From: Fodinicola acaciae | GTDB lineage: Bacteria > Actinomycetota > Actinomycetes > Mycobacteriales > HKI-0501 | DNA: 64,000 nt | Reading direction: 5' to 3' | Assembly (NCBI RefSeq): GCF_010993745.1 | Contig: NZ_WOTN01000003.1 | Coordinates: 1,054,001 to 1,118,000, forward strand | Part shown: piece after piece, positions 48,003 through 57,192 of the stretch | How positions within the stretch are numbered: the stretch's first letter is position 1 | Layout: the number at the start of each line of letters is the position of its first letter | Notes under the pieces: model-generated | The model's database searches: none | Told to the model about the DNA's origin: nothing | Seen by the model: the letters and a program-made list of their open reading frames with translations, nothing else | Program-made: the position numbers and the translations under genes

Positions 48003-48163
48003 GAGACTGTTGGGGACTGAGGTGCGCGAGAGTCGAGATCCAAACGTCGCCCTGCCAGTGCCGGACGGAAGCCCAAATAGCAGCGCTATGGTGGGGTTTC
48101 GTCCGGTGCCGGCAGGCGGCGTTTGGGCTCGGCTATCGCGTGCCTGAGTTCCCCAACAGTCTC
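48003..48163 (+). ncRNA. Giant hairpin element, copy 2 (candidate structured RNA)
   Basis: This segment has the same core as 37363-37527 (left arm GTCGAGATCC, apical TAGCAGCGCTA at 48078-48088, right arm GTGCCGGCAGGCGGC and GGGCTCGGC). Its outer stem (48003-48029 with 48136-48163) is unrelated in sequence but again pairs over about 26 bp. Inner pairs differ by compensation: GGCG/CGCC in copy 1 is AACG/CGTT here. It fills the gap between the methyltransferase stop and the stop codon of the convergent gene. Confidence 0.75.
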
Positions 48164-48875
48164 AGAGCGCCGGAGCGACCCTGGCCGAGCCGATGCCGCG
48201 GTCCGGCTTGCCGAGCCGGAAACGTACGCGCCCCTTGAGCACGGTGCCCGACTCGGCCAGGCCGTCGGTCAGCGGCTCGCCGGCGAACAGCGTGAACGTC
48301 CACCGCTGGTTGGCCTCGCAGTCCGGTGGCGCGGCGCCGCACTGCAGCACACGCGCACCCCACAGCTGGCGGATCATCAGCGGCCGCGTGTCGACGCCGT
48401 CGACGGCCAGGTCGTCGGACTCGGTGACCTGCCGCCAGCTGCCCAGCGCCGGGCCGTACGCGCCGGTCACGGTCACCACCATCGTCCAGGGCGCCCCTGA
48501 CACACCGAGCACGCCGTCGGGCAGCCGCTCGTCGAAAACGTCGGGAGACGGCTGGCCGAGCTGGTCGGTGCGTACGTCCGCCGGCAGCGCCCGCCGCGTG
48601 TCGAGCAACGCCGGATCCGGCACCAGCAGCACGCCATAGGTCACCTCGTCGGCGAACCGCGCTCCGGCGAAACGTGCCGACAGCGCCCGCGCACGCTCCT
48701 GCGCGGATTTCCACTGCTCGGCGGTGAAAGCGTCGGCGAGGTAGTCGCGCGTGATCGCCGGCAGGCCGGCGGCGGCCACCAGCCGCGCGACCGAGCCGCA
48801 CGCGGACCAGCCGGATGCAGCCAACGTGTCGATCTGCGCTGCCTTGAACACGGCTTCGACATTAGAGTCGACCAC
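48162..48875 (-). CDS. Hypothetical protein
   Basis: About 237 residues from GTG 48875, 22 bp from the divergent DUF5107 gene; upstream extension of the frame would run antisense into that gene. The sequence is mixed alpha/beta with many Asp/Arg and motifs such as DVRTDQLGQPSPDVFDE and APWTMVVTVTGAYG. The C-terminal part resembles no family I know. The stop overlaps the end of giant hairpin copy 2. Confidence 0.55.
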   Translation of the reverse strand: MVDSNVEAVFKAAQIDTLAASGWSACGSVARLVAAAGLPAITRDYLADAFTAEQWKSAQERARALSARFAGARFADEVTYGVLLVPDPALLDTRRALPADVRTDQLGQPSPDVFDERLPDGVLGVSGAPWTMVVTVTGAYGPALGSWRQVTESDDLAVDGVDTRPLMIRQLWGARVLQCGAAPPDCEANQRWTFTLFAGEPLTDGLAESGTVLKGRVRFRLGKPDRGIGSARVAPAL

Positions 48876-48897
48876 CGACAATTCCGAAGGGGGCAGG

Positions 48898-50763
48898 GTG
48901 AGCTCGACGCTGAGGCTGGACACGTTGCGCATGCCGGTGACGGCGCCGGGGCCGGACAGTCCGTGGCCGCTGCTGCGCGGCACCGACATCCACGCGACGG
49001 TGTCCGGACACGACATGGACATCGACTACGGCAAGGTCGCCAACCTTCTGCCATACCACGCTCAGAACGGCTATGCGCGCGAGCCGGTCATCGCCGACCT
49101 TCCGGTCGCCGTACTGGAAAACGAGCGGCTGACGGCGACCTTCCTGCTGACCTACGGCGGCCGGCTGTGGTCGCTGGTCGACCGTCGCACCGGCATCGAG
49201 CTGCTGCACAGTCCGCCGGTGTTGCAGGTCGCCAACCTGGCGTTGCGCAACGCCTGGTTCGCCGGCGGCGTCGAGTGGAACCTCGGCACCACCGGGCATT
49301 GGGCCCTCACCTGCTCGCCGTTGCACGCCGGCCGGGTCGACGGCGACGGATGTCCGGTGCTGCGGATGTGGGAGTTCGAGCGGATGCGGCGGATGGTCGT
49401 GCAGCTCGACGCCTGGCTGCCGCCGGGTTCGCCGGTGCTTTTCGTCCGTCCACGGCTGCACAATCCGCACGACGAGACGGTGCCGGTCTACTGGTGGTCG
49501 AACGTCGCCGTGCCGGAGACCGAGACCACCCGGGTGATCGCGCCGGCCGCCAGCGCGTGGCATTTCGGTTACGAGGCAACGCTTTCCAAGGTGGCGATCC
49601 CCGGCCCGACCGACGGCTATCCGGCGCGCGGCCGCCGGTCCGCCGACTATTTCTACGACATCCCGGAAAACTCCGCGCCGTGGGTCGCCGCGGTGGACCA
49701 CGCCGGTCGCGGCTTGGTGCAGGCGTCAACGCCCCGACTGCGTGGCAGGAAGCAGTTTTTCTGGGGCCGTGGTCGCGGCGGAAACCGCTGGCAGGAATGG
49801 CTCGGCGGCCAGCCGTACGCGGAGATCCAGGCCGGTCTGGCACGTACGCAGCTGGAGCACCTGCCGCTGCCGGCCGGCCAGACCTGGTCGTGGACCGAGG
49901 CGTACGGACCGGTCGCGATCGACCCGGTCGCCGCGCACGGCCCCTGGGACCAGGCCGTCGCCGCCGTCGATGACGCCGTCATTTCCTTGGATACGCTGGA
50001 AAAAGCCGATGCGGCGGCGGCCGGCTGGTCGGAGCTGGCGCCGGTCGAGCGGCTGTTCGCCGGCTCCGGCTGGGGTGCGCTGGAAGTGCGCAGCGGTGGG
50101 CTACCAGCCGCGCCGGGAACGCCGTTCGCGGAAGACACCCTCGACGAAAAGCAGCAGCCGTGGTTGCGGCTGCTGGACGGCCAACTGCCGGTGAGCGATC
50201 CACCGGCCGCGACGGTCGTCGGTCCACAGTGGACAGAGCTGCTGGAGAAACAGCACGACTGGCATTCCTTGCTGCAGCTGGGGCTCGTACGCTATGCGGC
50301 CGGCGATCTCGACGGCGCGCGCCATGCCTGGCGTGAGTCGGCCGCGGCGGCGCCAAACCCGTGGAGTCTGCGCAATCTGGCTCTGCTGGCGGAAAACGCG
50401 GACGCGGCGGCGCTGCTCTACACCGAGGCACATGACCTGCTGCCCGGCGACTGGCGGCTCAGCAACGAAACTCTCGGCGCGCTGCTGGCAGCCGGCCGCG
50501 CGGCGCACGCGCTGGCGCTGGTCGACCGGCTCGACTCGATGCAGCGCGGCCACGGTCGGATCCGGTTGCAGGAGTGCCGCGCCGCGATCAAGACCGGTGC
50601 GCTGGATCGTGCTGGCGAGATTTTGCGCGGCGGCTTGGAAATCAGCGACCTGAAGGAGGGTGAGGACAGCCTCGGCACGCTGTGGACCGAGTTCCAGGCG
50701 GCCGCCGGCACCGACGAGCCACTGCCGGCGCGGTACGACTTCCGGATGCACCCGGAAGTCTGA
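48898..50763 (+). CDS. DUF5107 protein with TPR-like C-terminus
   Basis: A 621-residue protein from GTG 48898, with GAAGGGGGCAGG upstream. The first about 350 residues are a beta-rich DUF5107 domain: TYGGRLWSLVDRRTG, NAWFAGGVEWNLGT and a later SDRRSADYFYDIP-like region (galactose-mutarotase-like superfamily). The C-terminal about 200 residues are helical repeats, such as LGLVRYAAGDLDGARHAWRESA. DUF5107 proteins are usually linked to carbohydrate metabolism, so sugar binding or modification is probable. Confidence 0.85.
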   Translation: MSSTLRLDTLRMPVTAPGPDSPWPLLRGTDIHATVSGHDMDIDYGKVANLLPYHAQNGYAREPVIADLPVAVLENERLTATFLLTYGGRLWSLVDRRTGIELLHSPPVLQVANLALRNAWFAGGVEWNLGTTGHWALTCSPLHAGRVDGDGCPVLRMWEFERMRRMVVQLDAWLPPGSPVLFVRPRLHNPHDETVPVYWWSNVAVPETETTRVIAPAASAWHFGYEATLSKVAIPGPTDGYPARGRRSADYFYDIPENSAPWVAAVDHAGRGLVQASTPRLRGRKQFFWGRGRGGNRWQEWLGGQPYAEIQAGLARTQLEHLPLPAGQTWSWTEAYGPVAIDPVAAHGPWDQAVAAVDDAVISLDTLEKADAAAAGWSELAPVERLFAGSGWGALEVRSGGLPAAPGTPFAEDTLDEKQQPWLRLLDGQLPVSDPPAATVVGPQWTELLEKQHDWHSLLQLGLVRYAAGDLDGARHAWRESAAAAPNPWSLRNLALLAENADAAALLYTEAHDLLPGDWRLSNETLGALLAAGRAAHALALVDRLDSMQRGHGRIRLQECRAAIKTGALDRAGEILRGGLEISDLKEGEDSLGTLWTEFQAAAGTDEPLPARYDFRMHPEV

Positions 50764-51711
50764 CTATTCGCCGAAAGTGCGCCGATAGGCGGCCGGCGTC
50801 GTGCCGAGCTGCCGGCGAAAGTGCGTACGCAGCACGCCCGCGTCGGCGAAACCGCACCGTGTGGCGACGCGGTCGACCGACAGGTCCGAACGTTCGAGCA
50901 GCTCGGCGGCACGGTGTACGCGTTCGCCGAGCAGCCAGCGCAGCGGCGGCAGGCCGATCTCGGCGACGAACCGGCGCGCGAAGGTGCGCTCGCTGACGCC
51001 GGCCCGGCCGGCCAGGTCGGCGACCGCGAGCGGATGGTCGAGCCGGTCGCGCGCCCACTCCTGGACGGCCGCGATCGTCGGCGCCGCGGTCCGCGCCGGC
51101 ACCGGCGTGTCGACGTACTGCCGCTGGCCGCCATCGCGGTGCGGCGGCGTGACCATCCGCCGCGCGACGGTCGCGGCGGCGGCCGAGCCGTGCGCCTGGC
51201 GTACGAGGTGCAGGCACAGGTCGATGCCGGCGGCCGTGCCAGCCGATGTCCACAGTGGACCGTCGCCGACAAACAGCGCGTCGGTTTCCACGGAGACACG
51301 CGGAAAGTCGGCGGCCAGCCGATCGGCCAGCAACCAGTGGGTGGTGGCGCGACGGCCGTCGAGCAGACCGGCGGCGGCGAGCGTCGCGGCGCCGGAACAC
51401 AGGCCGGCGACGGTGGCATCCGCGCGCACGGCCGACCGCAGCGCCTCCGCCACTCGCTTGTCGACGGCTCCGAACCAGTCGAGCCGGCCCGGCACGACGA
51501 CCAGGTCGGCACCGACGAGCCCGGCCATCGTGTGCGTCGGCTTCGCGAGCAGGCCGCCTTCCAGCTCGACCGGATCGAGCGTGGCGGCACAACGCCGCAG
51601 CTCAAACGCAGGCAGGCCGTGCTCCGTACGGTCCTTTCCCCAGACCTCGACCACCACGCCGACATCGAAGGCGTTGTTGCCCGGCTGCAGGACCATCGCG
51701 ACCGTACGCAT
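50764..51711 (-). CDS. GlxA-family transcriptional regulator (DJ-1/PfpI + AraC HTH)
   Basis: A 315-residue protein from ATG 51711. Residues 1-170 are a DJ-1/PfpI-like domain with the Cys nucleophile-elbow relic VAGLCSGAATLAAAGLL. The C-terminal AraC-type pair is DLAGRAGVSERTFARRF and RCGFADAGVLRTHFRR. Such regulators respond to nitrogenous metabolites. It is divergent from the isochorismatase-like gene (71 bp between starts), which it presumably controls. Confidence 0.93.
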   Translation of the reverse strand: MRTVAMVLQPGNNAFDVGVVVEVWGKDRTEHGLPAFELRRCAATLDPVELEGGLLAKPTHTMAGLVGADLVVVPGRLDWFGAVDKRVAEALRSAVRADATVAGLCSGAATLAAAGLLDGRRATTHWLLADRLAADFPRVSVETDALFVGDGPLWTSAGTAAGIDLCLHLVRQAHGSAAAATVARRMVTPPHRDGGQRQYVDTPVPARTAAPTIAAVQEWARDRLDHPLAVADLAGRAGVSERTFARRFVAEIGLPPLRWLLGERVHRAAELLERSDLSVDRVATRCGFADAGVLRTHFRRQLGTTPAAYRRTFGE

Positions 51712-51782
51712 GGCGGAAATCTACCCTGAGATGACCTTCCTGCCACTAGTGACAGTCGCCGCGATCGGCGACAGTCGACAGC

Positions 51783-52352
51783 ATGGACGCTATCGCGAGC
51801 AATGCCGCACTCATCGTCATCGACGTGCAGGAAGGCTTCAAGGACCCGAGCTGGGGCCGGCGCGACAACCCCGACTTCGAGGCCAACGTGGAGACGCTGG
51901 TGACCGGCTGGCAGCGTACGAGCCGGCCGATCGTGCTGGTCCGGCACAACTCGCGCCAGCCGGGATCGCCACTGCGGCCCGGCCAGCGCGGCAACGACCT
52001 GCAGCCGCTGGTCGCCGACCTCACGGCCGACCTGGCCGTCGGCAAGTCCGCACACTCGTCCTTCATCGGCGACCCTGACCTGCACGGATGGCTGACCGCG
52101 CAGGGCATCCGGGAGATCGTCGTGTGCGGCATCCAGACCAACCGGTGCTGCGAGACGACCGCGCGGGTGGGCGGCGACCTCGGCTATCGCGTGCTCTTCG
52201 CGATCGACGCGACCCACACCTTCGACGAGGTCGGACCGGACGGCTCGGCGGTGAGCGCGGACGAGTTCGCCAGGATCACAGCGGCCAACCTGCACGACAA
52301 CTTCGCGACGGTGACGACCACCGCGGCGATTGCGCACGCTATCGCCAAATGA
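51783..52352 (+). CDS. Isochorismatase-family cysteine hydrolase
   Basis: A 189-residue protein from ATG 51783. The catalytic triad is readable: Asp in LIVIDVQEGF, Lys in AVGKSAHSSF and Cys in TNRCCETTAR. The preceding GIQTNRCC includes the cis-peptide region. It probably hydrolyses an amide such as nicotinamide or a related compound. Divergence from a GlxA-type regulator agrees with inducible amide catabolism. Confidence 0.93.
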   Translation: MDAIASNAALIVIDVQEGFKDPSWGRRDNPDFEANVETLVTGWQRTSRPIVLVRHNSRQPGSPLRPGQRGNDLQPLVADLTADLAVGKSAHSSFIGDPDLHGWLTAQGIREIVVCGIQTNRCCETTARVGGDLGYRVLFAIDATHTFDEVGPDGSAVSADEFARITAANLHDNFATVTTTAAIAHAIAK

Positions 52353-52366
52353 TAGTCGGCGCTATC
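52351..52366. promoter_or_regulatory. Operator-like dyad before the RHH gene
   Basis: GATAG-TCGGCG-CTATC, spanning the end of the hydrolase gene and lying 8 bp before the start of the RHH-like gene. An extra CTATCG at 52340-52345 precedes it. The position suits autoregulation by the encoded ribbon-helix-helix protein. Confidence 0.45.
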
Positions 52367-52374
52367 GTACGAGC

Positions 52375-52710
52375 ATGAGCCCCGCCGCCAAGCTCGCCAC
52401 CGCTCTGGAGTCGCTGTCGTCCGAGGACCGCCAGGAGGTGACCGCCTGGCTGCTCTCGACCCGGTCGACCGACACCGCGCCGGCGCACCTGCAACGCGCT
52501 GCCGCCTGGTCCGGCCTGCCGCCGGACTGGCGCCGGCAGGTCACCGGCCTGCTGCCCAGCGGCGAGAACAGCCAGCTGGTGACCGTACGGCTGCCGACCG
52601 ACCAGCACAGCCGGCTGCGCGTGTGGTGCGGCGAGCACAACTTCACCATGGCCGCGGTCGTACGCGGGCTGATCGAGCGCTTCCTCGACGACCAGGCCGC
52701 CGAGCGCTGA
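52375..52710 (+). CDS. Ribbon-helix-helix-like DNA-binding protein
   Basis: A 111-residue protein from ATG 52375. The C-terminal 50 residues fit a ribbon-helix-helix fold: a beta strand (QLVTVRLP), helix A (DQHSRLRVWCGEHN) and helix B (TMAAVVRGLIERFLDDQ). The N-terminal half is helical (KLATALESLSSEDRQEVTAWLL) and may be a sensor or dimer extension. It follows the hydrolase by 22 bp. Targets are unknown; self-regulation via the dyad at 52351-52366 is plausible. Confidence 0.75.
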   Translation: MSPAAKLATALESLSSEDRQEVTAWLLSTRSTDTAPAHLQRAAAWSGLPPDWRRQVTGLLPSGENSQLVTVRLPTDQHSRLRVWCGEHNFTMAAVVRGLIERFLDDQAAER

Positions 52711-52713
52711 AAC

Positions 52714-52754
52714 GCCGCAGGGCCTCCCTACGCGCGGTAGGGAGGCCCTGCGGC
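52714..52754. terminator. Strong bidirectional terminator hairpin
   Basis: A perfect 17-bp stem, 52714-52730 with 52738-52754, with loop CGCGCGG. It sits between the ends of the convergent RHH and SLT genes. Confidence 0.85.
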
Positions 52755-52767
52755 CTTCACGTACGGG

Positions 52768-53436
52768 TCAGTACCAGTTGTTGGCCTGGAAGTGGGCCCA
52801 CGCCTTGCACGGCGAGCCGTAGCGCGGCTTGATGTAGTCGCGCAGGCCCCAGGTGATCTGGGTGGCCGCGTCGTCGCGCCAGTTGGGCCCGGCGGACTTC
52901 ATCTTCGAGCCAGGCAGCGCCTGCGGGATCCCCCACGCGGTGCCGGCGTCGTTGGACGCGTGCGTCGACCAGCCGCTCTCCTTGGTCCACAGCGGCTCCA
53001 GGCAGGCCATCTGCGCGGTGGAGAAGCCGAACTTCGGCAGGAACGAGCAGCCGATCCGGCGGTTGCCGCTGTATTGCATGCAGTCGATCGGGGTCGTCGG
53101 CACGTCGAGGCCGGCACCGGACGTGCCGTCGTCGCGGCTCTGCGAGCGGGCGGCGCGTGCGGCCGCGGCGGCCCGGTCGGCGGCCGCCTTGGCCGCGGCG
53201 GCGGCCTTCTGCTGCTGAGCGCCGATCTGCGCGGTCGAGCCGGCACGCTTGGCGTCGGCCAGCGTGTTCGGCTGGTCGACGCGGTCGTCGTAGACCGGTG
53301 TCCTCTGCTCGACGGCGATCGTGCGCGTGTCCTTGTTCGAGGTGGCGTAGTACGCCGCGCCGACGCCGATCACCAGGACGGCGACCGCGAACGCGCGTAC
53401 GGCCAGGCTCGAACCCCGGATCATGATCCGGTTCAC
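52768..53436 (-). CDS. Secreted lytic transglycosylase-like protein (SLT domain)
   Basis: About 222 residues from GTG 53436 with AGGGAAG upstream; ATG 53424 is an alternative. A signal anchor at about 9-30 is followed by an Ala/Lys-rich helix (AAAAKAAADRAAAAARAARS), likely a wall spacer. The SLT-like domain at about 135-220 includes CLEPLWTKESGWSTHA (catalytic Glu) and DAGTAWGIPQALPG. It should cut the glycan backbone of peptidoglycan, as actinobacterial Rpf/transglycosylase-like enzymes do. It is a single gene. Confidence 0.88.
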   Translation of the reverse strand: MNRIMIRGSSLAVRAFAVAVLVIGVGAAYYATSNKDTRTIAVEQRTPVYDDRVDQPNTLADAKRAGSTAQIGAQQQKAAAAAKAAADRAAAAARAARSQSRDDGTSGAGLDVPTTPIDCMQYSGNRRIGCSFLPKFGFSTAQMACLEPLWTKESGWSTHASNDAGTAWGIPQALPGSKMKSAGPNWRDDAATQITWGLRDYIKPRYGSPCKAWAHFQANNWY

Positions 53437-53676
53437 CTGCGAACTTCCCTTCGTCGTGCGCACCAGACCGCCGAAGCGGCCCGCGAACGGCTCCAACACC
53501 CTGTCGCCGGACGGTCGTCGTCCGGCAACCCGGCCTGGGGAAGGAAGGCGGCCGAGCGTGCGGGTAGTCGTACGTGGGATACATCGCCGCGCTGGTCCAA
53601 AACGTTATTCCGAACCGGCGAAACGGTGGATCCGCACGTCCGCATATCGGCACTTTAGCGACATAGCGAACAACGA

Positions 53677-53716
53677 ACGACCCGCGGGGACCACAATACG
53701 GTCCCACGCGGGTCGT
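53677..53716. terminator. Terminator hairpin after phoH
   Basis: A 16-bp stem with one bulged A (53677-53692 with 53700-53716), 18 bp beyond the phoH stop on the minus strand. Confidence 0.8.
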
Positions 53717-53734
53717 GCCGCATGCGCCACGCGG

Positions 53735-55066
53735 TTACAAATTGAGCCCTTCCAGCATTTCGGTCACAAGGGCCGCAACCGGCGACCGTTCCGAGCGCGT
53801 CAGCGTCACGTGCGCGAACAGCGGATGGCCCTTCAGCGCCTCGATGACCGCAGCGACCCCGTCATGGCGGCCAACCCGCAGGTTGTCGCGTTGCGCCACG
53901 TCATGGGTGAGTACGACGCGCGAGCGCTGGCCGAGCCGGGACAGCACCGTCAGCAGGACGTTGCGCTCCAGCGACTGCGCCTCGTCGACGATGACGAACG
54001 CGTCATGGAGACTTCTGCCACGAATATGCGTCAGCGGCATAACTTCCAGCATGCCGCGGTCGGCGATCTCGTCCATCACGTTGTCGGACACCAGCGCGCC
54101 GAGCGTGTCGTAGACCGCCTGGCCCCACGGCGACATCTTCTCCGCCTCGGTGCCGGGCAGATAGCCCAACTCCTGGCCGCCGACCGCGTACAGCGGCCGG
54201 AACACCACCACCTTCTTGTGCCGGCGCCGCTCCATCACCGCCTCCAGGCCGGCGCACAACGCCAGCGCCGACTTGCCGGTGCCGGCGCGGCCGCCGAGCG
54301 ACACGATGCCGATGTCGTCGTCGAGCAGCAGGTCGAGCGCGACGCGCTGCTCGGCCGACCGGCCGTGCAGGCCGAAGGCCTCGCGGTCGCCGCGTACCAG
54401 CCGGACGGTCTTGTCCGGCAGGACGCGCGCGAGCGCCGAGCCGCGGCCGGACAGCAGCACCAGGCCGGTGTGGCACGGCAGGCCGGCCGCCGACGGCAGG
54501 TCGAGGCTCTCCTCGCCGTACAGCGTGGCCATCTGCTCGTCGGTCACGTCCAGCTCGACCATCCCGGACCACCCGTCGCCGGTGGCCATCTCGTGCCGGT
54601 ATTCGTCGGCGGCGATGCCGACCGAGGCGGCCTTCACCCGCAGCGGCATGTCCTTGCTGACGAGCACGACGTCCCGGCCTTCGGCGGCCAGGTTGAGCGC
54701 GACCGCGAGGATCCGGTGGTCGTTGGCGTCGGCGCGGAAGCCCGGCGGCAGCACCGCCGGATCGGAGTGGTTGAGCTCGATCCGGATGGTGCCGCCCTCG
54801 TCGTTGACCGGGATCGGCGTGTCCAGCCGGCCGTATTTGACTCTCAGTTCGTCCAGTGTTCGCAGGGTTTGCCTGGCAAACCACCCCAGCTCGGGATGGT
54901 GTCGCTTTCCCTCCAGCTCGCTGATGACCACCAGCGGGAGGACCACCTCGTGCTCGGCGAAGCGAGCCAGCGCGCCAGGATCAGACAGGAAGACCGACGT
55001 GTCGATGACGTACGTCGTGACACGCGTACGGGCTCCAGGGGCGGGTGTGGCAGATGAAGTAGTCAC
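53735..55066 (-). CDS. phoH2: PhoH family protein with N-terminal PIN domain (PhoH2-type)
   Basis: About 443 residues from GTG 55066, with CTGGAG upstream; GTG 55021 is an alternative. The PIN RNase domain begins with [15 protein letters not shown] and includes [13 protein letters not shown], and acidic residues in [11 protein letters not shown]. The C-terminal PhoH ATPase has [15 protein letters not shown] and [10 protein letters not shown]. PhoH2 proteins act as sequence-specific RNA helicase/RNases. Actinobacteria often keep the gene close to fumC and glpX, as here. Confidence 0.93.
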   Translation of the reverse strand: MTTSSATPAPGARTRVTTYVIDTSVFLSDPGALARFAEHEVVLPLVVISELEGKRHHPELGWFARQTLRTLDELRVKYGRLDTPIPVNDEGGTIRIELNHSDPAVLPPGFRADANDHRILAVALNLAAEGRDVVLVSKDMPLRVKAASVGIAADEYRHEMATGDGWSGMVELDVTDEQMATLYGEESLDLPSAAGLPCHTGLVLLSGRGSALARVLPDKTVRLVRGDREAFGLHGRSAEQRVALDLLLDDDIGIVSLGGRAGTGKSALALCAGLEAVMERRRHKKVVVFRPLYAVGGQELGYLPGTEAEKMSPWGQAVYDTLGALVSDNVMDEIADRGMLEVMPLTHIRGRSLHDAFVIVDEAQSLERNVLLTVLSRLGQRSRVVLTHDVAQRDNLRVGRHDGVAAVIEALKGHPLFAHVTLTRSERSPVAALVTEMLEGLNL

Positions 55067-55439
55067 GGCGCCGCTCCAGCAGGTGTGCACCCGACACCCG
55101 CGGTGAGGATGTGGCCGGGACCAGACCCCAGGCAGGGGCCGGGTGCCGGCCCCCTCGCTGAGTGTCGCCTCCGGAGGAGACGAGCAGCGGTCGGACCAAG
55201 AAGGCTCCTTAGCAGGGGCCACCCGAGCGGCCCGGAAGCCCCGGTCCGCTACTCATGACGCTACGCCGGCCGGGCCAGAGATCAAGACCTTGACACGCCG
55301 GCCGGTGATGTGCGGGGACCTGCTGAAACACCGCCGGCATCGGCCGGACACACGCGCGACACCTGGCGTTCAGCGGCGCGGCTTGCGCCGTCGGCGGAAC
55401 GGCTGTCGCGCGCCGGTCCGGTGCGTCAGGGTCGTACCC
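55067..55439. promoter_or_regulatory. 373-bp divergent region with GC-rich dyads
   Basis: This holds the phoH and epimerase promoters. A palindromic GC-rich segment (GGGGCCGGGTGCCGGCCCC) lies at about 55135-55153 and a GCCGGCC-rich dyad at about 55265-55305. They could form leader hairpins of phoH. No known riboswitch consensus was recognised. Confidence 0.45.
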
Positions 55440-56420
55440 ATGAGACTGCTCATCCTCGGTGGAACGGCGTTCCTGTCCAGACAGACCGCCCGGCAGGCGG
55501 TGGCGCGCGGACATCAGGTGACCTGCGCGGCCCGCGGCTCGGCGCCGACCGCGGACGGCGTCGAGCTCGTACGCGTCGACCGCGACTCGAGCCTGGACGC
55601 GCTGGCCGGCCGCGAGTTCGACGCGGTGATCGACGTGGCCCGGCGGCCGAGCCACGTGCGGCGTGCGCTGGACGAGCTGTCCGACCGCGTCGGCCACTGG
55701 ATTTTCGTGTCGACGGTCAGTGTCTACGCCGACGACCTGGCAATTGGGCGACGCGTGGAAAACTCGCCGCTGCTGGCTCCGCTGCCGGCTGACGGCGACG
55801 AGACTTTGCCTGGAAACTATGGCCATAACAAGGTTTCGTGCGAAAACCTGGTGACGCGGCGGTGGGGGTCGGCGGCGTTGGTCGTACGCGCCGGGCTGAT
55901 CGTCGGGCCGGACGACCCGTCCAACCGTTTTCCTTACTGGGTCTCGCGAATCGCGCGCGGCGGCGAGGTGCTGGCGCCGGGCGACCCCGCTGATCTGGTG
56001 CAGTGCGTGGACGTACGCGATCTGGCGAGCTGGCTGGTGGATGGCGCGGAAAAGCGGCTCGGTGGCACGTACGACTCGGACAGTCCGCCGATGACCCGCG
56101 CCGACTTCCTCGACGGCGTCAGGAAAGGTGTCGGCGCCGACGCGACTTTCACCTGGGTCCCGCAGGAATTCCTGGTCGATCACCAGGTCGAGGAGTGGAT
56201 GGGGCCGCGGTCGCTGCCGTTGTGGGTGAAGCTGCCGGAAAACGCCGGATTCATGAGCCGTGACGTGACCGCGGTGGTCGCCGCCGGCCACGAGTTTCGT
56301 GACATCTCCGACAGCGCGGCGGCGACTTTGGCGTGGCTACGCGCGGAAAATCCGACGCTGACGCCGGCCGGCCTGACCGCTGAGGAGGAGGCGAAGCTGC
56401 TCGCCGCCTGGCGCGGCTAA
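55440..56420 (+). CDS. NAD-dependent epimerase/dehydratase
   Basis: A 326-residue extended-SDR-like protein from ATG 55440. It begins with a Rossmann strand, LLILGGTAFLSRQTA, then FDAVIDVARRPSHV and FVSTVSVYAD. YGHNKVSCE supplies the Tyr-x-x-x-Lys (Y-x-x-N-K) pair, and VRAGLIVGPDDPSNRFPYW follows. Family members act on nucleotide sugars or related substrates. It converges on the prenyl transferase gene with a 4-bp overlap. Confidence 0.9.
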   Translation: MRLLILGGTAFLSRQTARQAVARGHQVTCAARGSAPTADGVELVRVDRDSSLDALAGREFDAVIDVARRPSHVRRALDELSDRVGHWIFVSTVSVYADDLAIGRRVENSPLLAPLPADGDETLPGNYGHNKVSCENLVTRRWGSAALVVRAGLIVGPDDPSNRFPYWVSRIARGGEVLAPGDPADLVQCVDVRDLASWLVDGAEKRLGGTYDSDSPPMTRADFLDGVRKGVGADATFTWVPQEFLVDHQVEEWMGPRSLPLWVKLPENAGFMSRDVTAVVAAGHEFRDISDSAAATLAWLRAENPTLTPAGLTAEEEAKLLAAWRG

Positions 56421-57181
56421 CCGCCGAAACGGCGGTGGCGATTGGCGTAATCGCGCATCGCGCGCAGGAAATGCGTGCGGCGAAACGCCGGCCAGTAGGC
56501 GTCGCAGAAATAGAACTCCGAATAGACGCTCTGCCACAGCAGGAAACCGGACAGCCGCTGCTCGCCGGACGTGCGGATGATCAGGTCGAGCTCCGGCTGG
56601 CCACGGGTGTAGAGATGCTCGGCGATGTGGTCCGGCGTGAGGATCTCGGCCAGCTCCTCGATCGAGCTGCCCCGGTTGGCGTGCTCAAGCAGCAGCGAGC
56701 GTACGGCGTCGGCGATCTCGCGCCGGCCGCCATAGCCGACCGCGATGTTGACCCGCATGCCGGTGCGCTCGTCCGTCCGCGCGGCCGCCTCCTTGAGGAT
56801 CGCCGCGGTGTGGTCCGGCAGCAGGTCGAGCGCGCCGAGCACGGTCAGCCGCCACGGCTGGCCGTCTTCGGACAGGTCGGTGGCCAGGCCCTCGATGATC
56901 TGCAGCAACGGCCGCAGCTCCGCCTCCGGCCGGGACAGGTTTTCGGTGGACAGCAGCCACACCGTGACCGCCTCGACGCCGGCGTCCTGGCTCCAGCCGA
57001 TCACCTGCTCGACCTTGGCCGCGCCGGCGCGGTGGCCGTCGCTGGTCACCATGCCGACATCGCGGGCCCACCGGCGGTTGCCGTCGATGATCAGTCCGAT
57101 GTGCCTTGGCAGGTCCTTGCCGGCCAACGCGGTGGCCAGGCGTCGCTCGTACACCTTGTAGAGAAGATCCTTGATGGCCAC
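56417..57181 (-). CDS. uppS: Isoprenyl transferase (cis-prenyl diphosphate synthase)
   Basis: About 254 residues from GTG 57181. The signature motifs are HIGLIIDGNRRWARD with the catalytic Asp, TVWLLSTENLSRP, VGYGGRREI and DLIIRTSGEQRLSGFLLWQSVYSEFYF. Short-type actinobacterial members make Z,E-farnesyl diphosphate, while others make decaprenyl diphosphate for cell-wall carriers; sequence alone does not decide between them. It runs in the same direction as the membrane protein gene upstream (11 bp gap). Confidence 0.93.
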   Translation of the reverse strand: MAIKDLLYKVYERRLATALAGKDLPRHIGLIIDGNRRWARDVGMVTSDGHRAGAAKVEQVIGWSQDAGVEAVTVWLLSTENLSRPEAELRPLLQIIEGLATDLSEDGQPWRLTVLGALDLLPDHTAAILKEAAARTDERTGMRVNIAVGYGGRREIADAVRSLLLEHANRGSSIEELAEILTPDHIAEHLYTRGQPELDLIIRTSGEQRLSGFLLWQSVYSEFYFCDAYWPAFRRTHFLRAMRDYANRHRRFGG

Positions 57182-57192
57182 GGGTGCACACC

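Noticed and set aside
53437-53676. Possible ydaO riboswitch upstream of the lytic transglycosylase gene
   Set aside because: The genes are of a type often controlled this way, but the consensus blocks are absent.
55067-55439. Possible riboswitch (c-di-AMP ydaO-type) upstream of phoH
   Set aside because: GC-rich dyads are present but the conserved core nucleotides of that class could not be found.
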